From the NCBI GenBank assembly GCA_965203505.1, contig OZ241880.1, positions 2,914,001 through 2,978,000 on the forward strand: a DNA stretch of 64,000 nt, in the 5' to 3' direction. Below are positions 1-7,910 of this stretch, piece after piece. The notes beneath the pieces were generated by a model that saw nothing but the letters and a program-made list of their open reading frames with translations, searched no databases and was not told the DNA's origin. The stretch is from Bin127 sp965203505. Its GTDB lineage: Bacteria > Chloroflexota > Dehalococcoidia > Lucifugimonadales > Lucifugimonadaceae. The position numbers were made by a program, and so were the translations under genes. Each line of letters starts with the position of its first letter. Within the stretch, counting starts at the first letter, position 1.

Positions 1-1522
1 CTTCAAACCGATCGCAAAACTCCCTGAGTGATCCGTCGTAGTCCAACATCACCAGCGAACACTCAGACGACCTGAAGTCGTTCGCCAGCGTATCTGCGAG
101 CACCGTGGAAGTCAGCATTGGAGGCACTCCCATAGGCGTGCTCTCAGCACCCTCCAACGATGTCATGAAATCCCTCACCCAGCGGTGCAAGTCGTTCTGA
201 ACGATCCGGCTATGCATCGGCATCATCCGTTCATTCCGCTCGCCGAGACTCATCTCAAGAGCACGTTCCAACTGATTCGCAGTCCCTTCTATATCCCAAG
301 GATTGACCCGCAGCGCTTCACCCAGTTCGCTGACCGCACCCGCGAATTCACTGATCACCAACGTCCCGCCGCCATCATCGCGACAAGCCACATACTCTTT
401 CGCCACCAAGTTCAGACCATCTCGAACCGGCGATACGAAACAGACGTCGGCAAGACGATAGAGCGCGCAGAGCTCCTCCTGCGTCACCGTCTGGTACAGA
501 TAGTTGATCGGACTCATAAGCGGCGAGCCGTGAATGCCGTTGATCTCGCTGACCCGCCTCTCAACCTCGCCCTTCAAGTCTTGGTAGGTATGGATGCCAG
601 CACGCGTCGGAACCGCCAACTGCAAGAACAACACACGTTCCGCCCAACGCGGTGACCTATCCAACAACCGCTCAAAAGCCTGTAGCTTCAGCAGCAAACC
701 CTTCGTGTAATCCAACCGATCAACACCCAGTATCACCTGTCGGTCACCCACGTTCCTCTTCAACTGCGTCAGAAATCGCTCCGCGCCCTGCGAATAGGCT
801 TTCTCGCGGAACTCCTCCGTATCGATCCCCAAAGGATGGGCCTCCACGCGCACATTGTGGTCCCGCATCCTGACCGTCCCGCCCTGCGCCTCGATGCCTA
901 GAATCCGACGCACGCTTCTCAAGTAGTTGTACGCGTAGTCGTACGTGTGCATCCCAATCAGATCGGCTCCCAACAACCCACGCAGTATCTCGACGCGCTG
1001 CGGCAGGATCCGGAACGTCTCATCTGCTGGGAAGGGGATATGCAAAAAGAACCCGATGCGTACATCCAGCCCGCGCTCCCGCAACATCCGGGGCAGCAGC
1101 ATCAGATGGTAGTCATGAACCCAAACCGCATCGCCCGGCTCCGCAAGCTCAAAAACCACATCCGCGAAACGCTGATTCACCCGCTTATAAGCCTCGAACT
1201 GCTCCGGGACGTATGAACCGAACTCCGTGAAGTAGTGGAACAACGGCCAGATCGCATCGTTCGAATACCCGTCGTAATAACCGCGGTAATCATCGTCGTC
1301 GAGATCGACCGGCACAAGGTTGCTTTCTTCGAGTTGTTTCCTAACCTCATCGCTTGGATCCGCACCCGGATATCCCACCCAAAGTCCGCCAGAACTCTCG
1401 TGCAAAGGGCGCAGGCCAGTCACCAGCCCGCCCACACTGTGCGTCAGTGTCTGTTCGCCCGTCTCAGGATCGACGCCGATTGTCACCGGCAGTCGGTTCG
1501 ATACCAGAATCGGACGTCTCAT
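1..1522 (-). CDS. otsA: Trehalose-6-phosphate synthase with fused trehalose-phosphatase domain (3' end outside window)
   Basis: The frame is open from an ATG at 1522 to the window edge, about 507 codons. It begins MRRPILVSNRLP, the usual start of GT20 trehalose-6-phosphate synthases. GT20 landmarks follow: GGLVTGL near residue 32, VHDYHLMLLP near 135, GVDRLDYTKG near 262 and DGLNLVAKEY near 367. These build the UDP-glucose/glucose-6-phosphate site. Near residue 490 the frame continues into LDYDGSL, the first HAD motif of trehalose-6-phosphate phosphatases. I infer a bifunctional synthase-phosphatase that makes trehalose, a compatible solute, in the cytoplasm. The phosphatase domain is cut off, so its completeness cannot be judged. 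The synthase assignment is near certain and the fusion likely. Confidence 0.93.
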   Translation of the reverse strand, partial: MRRPILVSNRLPVTIGVDPETGEQTLTHSVGGLVTGLRPLHESSGGLWVGYPGADPSDEVRKQLEESNLVPVDLDDDDYRGYYDGYSNDAIWPLFHYFTEFGSYVPEQFEAYKRVNQRFADVVFELAEPGDAVWVHDYHLMLLPRMLRERGLDVRIGFFLHIPFPADETFRILPQRVEILRGLLGADLIGMHTYDYAYNYLRSVRRILGIEAQGGTVRMRDHNVRVEAHPLGIDTEEFREKAYSQGAERFLTQLKRNVGDRQVILGVDRLDYTKGLLLKLQAFERLLDRSPRWAERVLFLQLAVPTRAGIHTYQDLKGEVERRVSEINGIHGSPLMSPINYLYQTVTQEELCALYRLADVCFVSPVRDGLNLVAKEYVACRDDGGGTLVISEFAGAVSELGEALRVNPWDIEGTANQLERALEMSLGERNERMMPMHSRIVQNDLHRWVRDFMTSLEGAESTPMGVPPMLTSTVLADTLANDFRSSECSLVMLDYDGSLREFCDRFE

Positions 1523-1583
1523 CGATGAATTCCCTGTCTCGCCGCCGCGCTCATCACCTTGCCAAACTGGTTCACCGCCGTCA

Positions 1584-1847
1584 TCAACCGCCCGATATCG
1601 CGGGCACGAAATGGACCTCTGTGTCAGGTTCCAACGGCTGCAACAAGCCTTGCCGCGTCGCCGCATAGCCCACGACAGCCGCAAGACCAGGCTTCAATCG
1701 ACCGTCCTGCAAGAGATGTTCCGAAATCCCCGGATACGACTCTTCGAGATTGTTGACGACATCCCCCAACGTCGCGCCCGGCACATCCAACTCGCCCTTG
1801 CCGCCAGCGAAACGGCGCAACTCATACGGCAAAAAAACCTTCGCCAT
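1584..1847 (-). CDS. cysO: MoaD/ThiS-family sulfur carrier, CysO-like
   Basis: This is an 87-residue ubiquitin-fold protein ending in Gly-Gly, the C-terminus that an E1-like enzyme adenylates and converts to a thiocarboxylate. The segment TLGDVVNNLEESYPGISEHL near residues 26-45 and the end HFVPAISGG resemble mycobacterial CysO, which donates sulfur to CysM, more than MoaD of molybdopterin synthase. The family's middle part, usually containing an N-(D/G)-E turn, is altered here (AVVGYAATRQGLL). It lies 61 bp upstream of otsA in the same direction. Putative partners (MoeB-like enzyme and CysM-like synthase) are about 38 kb away at 40.2-42.1 kb. MoaD is the alternative. The fold is certain; the CysO role is inferred. 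Confidence 0.85.
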   Translation of the reverse strand: MAKVFLPYELRRFAGGKGELDVPGATLGDVVNNLEESYPGISEHLLQDGRLKPGLAAVVGYAATRQGLLQPLEPDTEVHFVPAISGG

Positions 1848-1983
1848 GCTTCGCTAACCTCCCGGCTATATCTGAATTCGCGTTATCTATCAGTCGTCCC
1901 ATCGATTAGAACGACTATTCCCATCGCGTACTCAGGATACCACTGGCAAGTTAACGAAACATTTCAATCAGACTGCGCGCCGA

Positions 1984-2214
1984 TTAGTGGTGTTGTCCAC
2001 GTCCGTTAACGAGTCTCGAACCACCTGCAAACCCCAAAATAGCCCCGACAGATGTCTTCACCATCCAATCGCCGAGGACGCGCAGCGTTTCGTGTGCTTC
2101 GTTAAATTCTTCAAACGAGGAAATCAAAAATAAGATTCCGGTGCCGAAAATGACCAGAGCAAATAGCCCCAAATAGACCCACGTAGCGGGCACGCCTTTG
2201 TTCGATTCGCGCAA
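1984..2214 (-). CDS. Small membrane protein, 76 aa, unknown function
   Basis: I do not recognise a family. The protein has one clear hydrophobic segment (about residues 11-32, VYLGLFALVIFGTGILFLIS) followed by an acidic stretch (SFEEFNEAHE) and a second, weaker glycine-rich hydrophobic segment near residues 53-65. It ends in the basic/histidine tail RGQHH. It lies 19 bp downstream of another tiny membrane ORF (2234-2383) on the same strand, so the two may be co-transcribed. No signal peptide cleavage site or catalytic motif is visible. Confidence 0.5.
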   Translation of the reverse strand: MRESNKGVPATWVYLGLFALVIFGTGILFLISSFEEFNEAHETLRVLGDWMVKTSVGAILGFAGGSRLVNGRGQHH

Positions 2215-2233
2215 CGATCTGGTTCACCAAGAA

Positions 2234-2383
2234 TCAGACGCGGCCAGAACTACTTTGTTCGCGTATGGTATCGACCGACCGTTGCGTAAGCTTCCAACGA
2301 ACTAGACCAACAACCGCTACCACGAGCATTACGAACCCCACCGAAATCATCACCAAACCGATTATCGATGTTGCGCTATCCAA
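2234..2383 (-). CDS. Very small membrane protein, 49 aa (TTG start)
   Basis: An open frame from a TTG at 2383 encodes 49 residues: a short acidic N-terminus (MDSATS), one long hydrophobic helix (residues 7-28, rich in Val, Met, Gly), then a basic amphipathic tail (RWKLTQRSVDTIREQ). AAAGG lies 8 bases before the TTG, a good ribosome-binding site, and the in-frame stop lies just upstream. The gene ends 19 bp before the 76-aa membrane protein. The architecture resembles single-pass regulatory microproteins, but I recognise no family. The case rests on hydrophobicity, the binding site and spacing. Confidence 0.4.
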   Translation of the reverse strand: MDSATSIIGLVMISVGFVMLVVAVVGLVRWKLTQRSVDTIREQSSSGRV

Positions 2384-2404
2384 TTCAGTTACCTTTGTTA
2401 CCTA

Positions 2405-2444
2405 TGACCCTTAGTCTAATCTATTGACCCTTAGTCTAATCTAT
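2405..2444. repeat. Perfect 20-bp tandem duplication
   Basis: The 20-base unit TGACCCTTAGTCTAATCTAT occurs twice with no mismatch, at 2405-2424 and 2425-2444. It lies just upstream of the 49-aa membrane ORF transcribed leftward. Read on that strand, each unit contains the AT-rich string ATAGATTAGACTAAG. It may be a duplicated operator or promoter element, or a recent slippage event. Confidence 0.85.
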
Positions 2445-2530
2445 ACCAAGATGATACTACAACTATACGTACTCGCGAACGACAATGCCCGCCAGATTTG
2501 CGAGTCGGCCCAGACTCGGCACCGATAAAC

Positions 2531-2566
2531 AAAATCCGGGGCAGCCGACACGACTGCCCCGGTTTT
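2531..2566 (-). terminator. Rho-independent terminator after the molybdopterin subunit gene
   Basis: A perfect 9-bp stem (CCGGGGCAG at 2536-2544 with CTGCCCCGG at 2554-2562) with a 9-base loop lies 27 bp beyond the stop codon of the leftward gene at 2593. On the minus strand the stem is followed by ATTTTGTTT. The plus-strand side is also T-rich, so it could work in both directions. Confidence 0.8.
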
Positions 2567-2592
2567 CGGTTTTTTGAACGTTGGCGGGTTTC

Positions 2593-4881
2593 TTACCCGC
2601 CGTTCTTAGCGGCCAAGGCCTCCAAGATCCGTCCCGGCTTCATCGGCTGTTCTTGCAACCGAACACCGACGGCGTCGTTGATGGCGTTTGGTACCGCTCC
2701 AAGCGGAGGTGCGATCGGAACCTCGCCAACACCGCGCACACCATACGGGTGCATTGGGTTCGCGACCTCTACGATGTGGGTTTCCAACATCGGAAGGTCT
2801 AGAGACGTCGGCATCCGGTAATCCAAGAAGCTGAAGTTGGCCATCGCGCCGTCTTCGTTCATGAAGTACTCTTCGTTCAACGCCCAGCCGATGCCTTGCG
2901 CTGCTCCGCCTTGCATCTGGTTTTCTACATACGACGGGTGGATCGCCTTACCAGCGTCTTGGAACACGCTGTAGCGCACGACATCCGTCTTACCCGTGTC
3001 AGGGTCGATTTCAAGGTCGCAAATGTGAAGACCGAACGCGTTGCCGGCCGCCGCAAGGTTGACCGACGATGTCGTCGAGATCGGGCCGCCAGTATCGCCT
3101 AACCGAGTTGCCAAGTCCTTGAAGCCAAGGTTCAACTCCGGATCAGACTTGCTGCTGAACACGCCGTCCGAGAACTGCACATCGTCCTCATCGATGCCCC
3201 AGAGCGCCGCTGCCCGCACCTTCATCTCGTCAACCATCTTCATGGCCGCTTCCCACGCCGCGAATCCAGTCGCGTACGTCACGCGGCTGCCGCCGGTAGT
3301 TCCGGTGTAGCCGATCTCATCGGTGTTAGGAATGCTTGGGTGAACATCGTGAGCATCGAGACCAAACACTTCAGCAGCCTGCATCGCAATCGATGCCCGA
3401 GAGCCGCCTATGTCCTGCGAACCCTCATTCATCGCCACCGTGCCGTCGTCCTGAAGCATCAAGTCAACGGTAGACTTGCCGCCACCGTTCATCCAAAAAC
3501 CGACTGCGACTCCGCGCCCACGTTTGTTGCCGGGTGCAGGCTCGCCTAGCGGCGAGTTCCAGTGATCAGAGTCTCGGGCCTGCTCGAGCATCTCCACGAG
3601 ACCGATGCGGTTGAACATCACACCGTTGCCGTTGCGAGAACCTTCCGTCGACGCGTTGTCGAGACGGAACTGCATCTTGTCCCAGCCCATCGTCTCGCAG
3701 ATCTCGTCCACAACCGTCTCGATAGCAAAGCAGACTTGGGGCGAACCCGGTGCGCGGTACGCCGCCGACTTCGGCTTGTTAACAACTACATCGTGGGCGT
3801 CAATCCGAGAATTCGGGACATCATATGCGGCGCGGAAGCAGTTGATCCCAGCCGTAAATGCCGAGCCAGGGTAGGCGCCCGCTTCGTACCAGAGCTTGCC
3901 GTCGAAAGCATGGATCTTCCCGTCTTTCGTAACGCCCATCTTCACCGAGACTTTGCCGCCCGGAGCAGGGCCACTCGCCATAAAGACCGCCGGCCGATCC
4001 ATCACCATCTTCACCGGTCGATGGTTCGACTTCTTCGACAAAATCGCCGCTACCGGAGCTAAGTAAGTCTTCGTCTTGCCTCCGAAACCGCCACCGATCT
4101 CAACTGACTCAGCGACCACATTCGAGTCCGGAAGGCCAACCAACGCCGCGGTCTGTTCTTTAACGGCGAACATCCCCTGCGTGCTCTCCCAAACGCGCAC
4201 GTGATCATTCTCATCCCAAATCGCGGTCGCGTTGTGTGGCTCGATGTAACCCTGGTGAACCATCTCAAGCGAAACTTCACGCTCCACTACTAGATCGCAG
4301 TCATCGAACGCACCATCAGGATCGCCGAATTCGTGACGTACCGCGATAGCGACGTTCGTGTTCGGCACGCTCTCGCCGAAATGATTGCCGACCAGATCTT
4401 CGAGCAAAATCGGCGCTCCGACCGCCATCGCCTCGTCGACGTTTCGCACCGGCGGGAGCGTCTCGTACTCCACCTTGATGCGTCGCACCGCTTCCGTCGC
4501 CGTGTTCCTGTCAACCGCCGCAACCGCCGCGACCACGTGACCCACGTACAGAACCTTGTCCGAAGCCATCACATTATCTTGCGTGCGCTTCATGTTCAGC
4601 ACTTCCTCACCCGTCTCGACCTCCATGTCAGCCGCCGTCGGGAAGTCCTCGTGAGTCGCTACGGCGAACACGCCGGGCAACGATTCCGCTTCGGACGTGT
4701 CGATACTCACAATACGCGCGTGGACTTGGTCCGTCCTCAGCACATCGCCCCAAATCAGACCAGGCAACTTGACATCGCCGCCGTAGACCGCACGTCCGGT
4801 TACCTTGTCTAGCCCGTCATGCCGAATCGGCCGAGTTCCAACGACTGAGAAGTTCTTTTTCTGCTCGAAAGTGGCTACCAT
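2593..4881 (-). CDS. Xanthine dehydrogenase family protein, molybdopterin-binding subunit
   Basis: A 762-residue protein of the large, molybdenum-cofactor-binding subunit family (xanthine dehydrogenase, aldehyde oxidase, CoxL-like). It opens with the N-terminal a/b hammerhead domain (RHDGLDKVTGRAVYGGD near residue 20). It carries GGGFGGK, the AYRAPGSPQ loop near residue 370 and the C-terminal GVRGVGE, whose Glu is the conserved catalytic base. AYRAPG, rather than the CoxL active loop AYRCSFR, argues against form-I CO dehydrogenase. I chose ATG 4881 because AGGAGG lies 9 bases upstream; the frame is open further to 4989. The usual [2Fe-2S] and FAD subunit genes are absent nearby. It follows the liv transporter genes by 207 bp on the same strand, so its substrate may be imported by that system. 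The substrate is unknown. Confidence 0.93.
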   Translation of the reverse strand: MVATFEQKKNFSVVGTRPIRHDGLDKVTGRAVYGGDVKLPGLIWGDVLRTDQVHARIVSIDTSEAESLPGVFAVATHEDFPTAADMEVETGEEVLNMKRTQDNVMASDKVLYVGHVVAAVAAVDRNTATEAVRRIKVEYETLPPVRNVDEAMAVGAPILLEDLVGNHFGESVPNTNVAIAVRHEFGDPDGAFDDCDLVVEREVSLEMVHQGYIEPHNATAIWDENDHVRVWESTQGMFAVKEQTAALVGLPDSNVVAESVEIGGGFGGKTKTYLAPVAAILSKKSNHRPVKMVMDRPAVFMASGPAPGGKVSVKMGVTKDGKIHAFDGKLWYEAGAYPGSAFTAGINCFRAAYDVPNSRIDAHDVVVNKPKSAAYRAPGSPQVCFAIETVVDEICETMGWDKMQFRLDNASTEGSRNGNGVMFNRIGLVEMLEQARDSDHWNSPLGEPAPGNKRGRGVAVGFWMNGGGKSTVDLMLQDDGTVAMNEGSQDIGGSRASIAMQAAEVFGLDAHDVHPSIPNTDEIGYTGTTGGSRVTYATGFAAWEAAMKMVDEMKVRAAALWGIDEDDVQFSDGVFSSKSDPELNLGFKDLATRLGDTGGPISTTSSVNLAAAGNAFGLHICDLEIDPDTGKTDVVRYSVFQDAGKAIHPSYVENQMQGGAAQGIGWALNEEYFMNEDGAMANFSFLDYRMPTSLDLPMLETHIVEVANPMHPYGVRGVGEVPIAPPLGAVPNAINDAVGVRLQEQPMKPGRILEALAAKNGG

Positions 4882-5088
4882 CCAGGTGGTCCTCCTGCTT
4901 TCTTGTTGTCGTTCGCATGCATACCCGCGACTCGACAAACTGAAATATCGTGCTTTCGCCAAACCAGCGCGACTATCTGACCAGTTCACACCAAGTCCGC
5001 GAACAATTGAATGTTAATGCAAAAGCCTAGGGTTTCCCCCACCAGTGGTGGAAAAGTCACAAGGACGAAGCCGGCAACCTGACCGCAC

Positions 5089-6060
5089 CTAAGTCCGCGT
5101 CCGCGTCTCCGGAACAATCCCCGCCGGCCGCACCAGCAACACCACAACGATCATCAGGCCAATTACAGCCAGCCGAATATTCGGATCGCCCAAAAAACCT
5201 GGCAAGAACTGTGAACTCGAAATAATCGCCCACAGCACGAACGCGCCCAAGATCGCACCCCGGTGGTTGCCGCTGCCACCGAGTATCAACATCGCCCAGA
5301 TGATGAAGGTAGCGAAGAACGGCTCAAACGCCTGTGGGGTGATTGAGTGTTTCGCAAACGCATACAACGCACCTCCGACCCCCATCAATGCCGCCCCGTA
5401 AGCAAACGCTTGCAACTTGAACTGGAACACGTTCTTTCCCACCATCTCCGCCGTGTCCTCGTTCTCTCGGATCGCAAGAATAACTCTGCCCCAAGGCGAA
5501 CCAGCCAATCGTTGCGACACCAGATAAACGATCAACAGCACGATCAAAACAAGCGGCAGGAACACGAAATCGTAATAGTGCGGATCCACCAAGCCGTCGA
5601 GCACCCTTGGTATACCGTTCAATCCCCGCGTACCATCGGCGAGCCAACCCTCGTTTGTGAACAACAACCGGACCGCTTCACCAAGCCCCAACGTCGTTAT
5701 AGCCAGATAGTCGTCGCGCAACCTGATCGTGATGCTCCCAACCAAATAGGCCACACCCGCGCACACTCCCGCCGCTGCCGCTAGCACCAACGGGAACCAC
5801 AAATCGAACCCAACTTTCGTCGGGCCCAATGTAAACGCAAGATTCCCACCCCACTCATAACGCTGGTAAAGATCGGGATTCGGCGGCGGCATCACCAATA
5901 TCGATGCCGCATATGCGCCGAGCGCGAAGAACGCAGCGATACCGATGTTGAATAGTCCGGTATGCCCATAGTGCACGTTAAGACCAACGTTGATGATCGC
6001 GTAAATACCCGCGATCACCAAGAAACTCCCGATGTGTAGGGTCAAACCTTCGATGTCCAC
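5089..6060 (-). CDS. livM: Branched-chain-type amino acid ABC transporter permease (LivM family)
   Basis: A 323-residue polytopic membrane protein with about eight hydrophobic segments and the LivM hallmark GHTGLFNIGIAAFFALGAY near residue 33. It also has the cytoplasmic coupling region WGRVILAIRENEDTAEMVG near residue 195 and ends in RPAGIVPE. It should pair with LivH in the inner membrane. It lies 9 bp after livH in a four-gene transporter operon. The family carries branched-chain amino acids but also urea, amides and aromatic acids, so the substrate is open; no periplasmic binding-protein gene is near. Confidence 0.94.
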   Translation of the reverse strand: MDIEGLTLHIGSFLVIAGIYAIINVGLNVHYGHTGLFNIGIAAFFALGAYAASILVMPPPNPDLYQRYEWGGNLAFTLGPTKVGFDLWFPLVLAAAAGVCAGVAYLVGSITIRLRDDYLAITTLGLGEAVRLLFTNEGWLADGTRGLNGIPRVLDGLVDPHYYDFVFLPLVLIVLLIVYLVSQRLAGSPWGRVILAIRENEDTAEMVGKNVFQFKLQAFAYGAALMGVGGALYAFAKHSITPQAFEPFFATFIIWAMLILGGSGNHRGAILGAFVLWAIISSSQFLPGFLGDPNIRLAVIGLMIVVVLLVRPAGIVPETRTRT

Positions 6061-6069
6061 GACAGTCCT

Positions 6070-7131
6070 CTAAGCCCTACTTTCCCCGAACAAGCCATTA
6101 GGCCTTACCAAAAGCAAAACAATGATCGCCGCGAAGAACACCGCTGGTTTGTAAGACGGGTCCAACCAAGCAGTCGATACTTCACCAACGACACCGACAA
6201 ATATCGCTCCTAGGAATGCACCGTACGGGTTACCGATCCCACCTGCGACTACCGCAGCGAAAAGCGGGATAAGTATCTTCCAACCCGAAATGGTCAGCAA
6301 CTGCCCCTGACCTGCAGCGAACAATATCCCTGCCGCGGCCGCCATGCCACCGCCGATCACCCAAGTCAACAGATTCGTTCGCTCGACGTCGATTCCCGTA
6401 ACTCGCGCCAAATCCTCATTGTCCGCCGCTGCTCGCATCGCCTTGCCCCAGCGAGTCATGTTGAGAAACAAATACGTCGCCAACGTCAGAACTACAGCGG
6501 CGATCGCGACGAAGATCATGTCCGGCGGAATGCGAACCTGAACGTCCTGCAAGTGGAACAGATCCACAGTCCAAATGAAGAACTTCTTGGACACCCTCGG
6601 AAAATGTTCCACTTCGGTGCCCCAGATGTACTGGATGAATCCCCGCAACGCGATCGCCACACCCAGCGACGCCAGTGCCATCACTCCCGGCAACGCACCG
6701 CGACGACGCATCGTCCGGTAGACGAGTTGATCCACAACCACCGCGAACGTCGCCACCACCAACACGCCGATCGGCAAAGCGATGAAAAGCGTGTAACTGA
6801 ACGTGAACGGGCCCACAGAGTTGTCGCTCCAAGCCTCAGGCAACATTGATGTGAAGACGAACAACGCCGCGAACGCACCGAGAGTCATGTAATCGCCGTG
6901 AGCGATGTTTGGCAGGTGCAAATTCCCGTACACCAGCGAAAGACCTACCGCGCCGAGGGCATAAACCGATCCGACCAGCAAGCCGTTCACCGTCAAATCC
7001 AATTGCCAAATCAATGCCCATATCGCCAATCCCGCAACCGCGAACAGCGCGAGCCGCTCAATGAACTTGAAGCCGCGCTCACCGATCAGCGATACAACGC
7101 CGTCGCGTAGTGCATTGGTATTGATATCCAT
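6070..7131 (-). CDS. livH: Branched-chain-type amino acid ABC transporter permease (LivH family)
   Basis: A 353-residue permease. Core LivH motifs are present: NGLLVGSVYALGAVGLSLVYG near residue 49, the HGDYMTLGAF segment near 79 and the coupling helix RWGKAMRAAADNEDLARVTGID near 227. It ends in RPNGLFGES. An extra N-terminal part of about 45 residues, including one more hydrophobic segment, precedes the usual start; ATG 7131 is 14 bp after the livF stop, so the extension is plausibly real. It forms the translocation pore with LivM. Confidence 0.94.
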   Translation of the reverse strand: MDINTNALRDGVVSLIGERGFKFIERLALFAVAGLAIWALIWQLDLTVNGLLVGSVYALGAVGLSLVYGNLHLPNIAHGDYMTLGAFAALFVFTSMLPEAWSDNSVGPFTFSYTLFIALPIGVLVVATFAVVVDQLVYRTMRRRGALPGVMALASLGVAIALRGFIQYIWGTEVEHFPRVSKKFFIWTVDLFHLQDVQVRIPPDMIFVAIAAVVLTLATYLFLNMTRWGKAMRAAADNEDLARVTGIDVERTNLLTWVIGGGMAAAAGILFAAGQGQLLTISGWKILIPLFAAVVAGGIGNPYGAFLGAIFVGVVGEVSTAWLDPSYKPAVFFAAIIVLLLVRPNGLFGESRA

Positions 7132-7145
7132 CAGGTGCCGAAACT

Positions 7146-7910
7146 CTATTGACCGCTATCGTTTGCTTCGTTGCCGCCCAGTCCAAGGAAAACTCTGCCT
7201 ATGTCTGGATTGCTCAAGAGACCGTCAGCGGTATCTTCGACGAAGTTGCGCCCGCGGGCCAACACGTAGGCCCGATCGCTGCGACGTAGTGCTTTAATGG
7301 CGTTCTGTTCCACCAAGAGTGTCGAGACGCCAGATCGATTTATCTCGGCTATCCGATCGAGAACCTCGTCCACAACCTGCGGCGCTAACCCCGCGGTTGG
7401 TTCATCAAGCAACAAAACGCTCGGTTCAGCGACCAAAGCACGCGCTAGAGCCAGCATCTGACGTTGACCACCAGAAAGCTGGCCGGCTTTGCTGCCCCAA
7501 CGTTCGCGCAACAAGGGAAACAGATCTTGGACACGTTCCATGTTGCCGCTTGAATCACCCCGCAACGTAAATGCGCCCATCTCCACATTCTCCCGTACCG
7601 AAAGGGTAGGGAACACGTTTGCCGCTTGCGGCACGTAACCGATCCCCATCGCGATCAAGCGGTCCGCCCGCTCACCCGTGATGTCGTCACCGTGCAAGCG
7701 GATCGAACCACCGGACACATCCGACAGTCCAAATATCGCCTTGATTGTCGTCGATTTCCCAGATCCATTCGGTCCGATAATTGTCACCATCTCGCCCACA
7801 TTTACCGTTATCGAAATACCGCGCGCGATCAACGTCGGCCCGTACCCAGCTTCCAGATCCGTTATCTCCAAAGCAGGGGAGACCGTATTCATTTCTACCG
7901 CCGCGCTCAC
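7146..7910 (-). CDS. livF: ABC transporter ATP-binding protein (LivF family)
   Basis: A 254-residue ABC ATPase. Walker A is GPNGSGKST near residue 45, the signature is LSGGQRQMLALARAL near 145, and Walker B with the catalytic Glu is VLLLDEPTAGL. The tail ISGVSTLLVEQNAIKALRRSDRAYV-type region (written here only in outline) matches LivF rather than LivG. The start is a GTG that overlaps the livG stop by 4 bases (GTGA), implying translational coupling; an ATG seven codons in is an alternative. It energises the LivH-LivM permease. Confidence 0.94.
   Translation of the reverse strand: MSAAVEMNTVSPALEITDLEAGYGPTLIARGISITVNVGEMVTIIGPNGSGKSTTIKAIFGLSDVSGGSIRLHGDDITGERADRLIAMGIGYVPQAANVFPTLSVRENVEMGAFTLRGDSSGNMERVQDLFPLLRERWGSKAGQLSGGQRQMLALARALVAEPSVLLLDEPTAGLAPQVVDEVLDRIAEINRSGVSTLLVEQNAIKALRRSDRAYVLARGRNFVEDTADGLLSNPDIGRVFLGLGGNEANDSGQ

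Noticed and set aside
185..1528. Several plus-strand frames over the first 1.5 kb
   Set aside because: They are Arg/His-rich mirror frames of the minus-strand trehalose synthase, whose motifs are unmistakable.
2593..4881. Form-I CO dehydrogenase large subunit (coxL)
   Set aside because: The active-site loop is AYRAPG rather than AYRCSFR, and coxM/coxS are missing.
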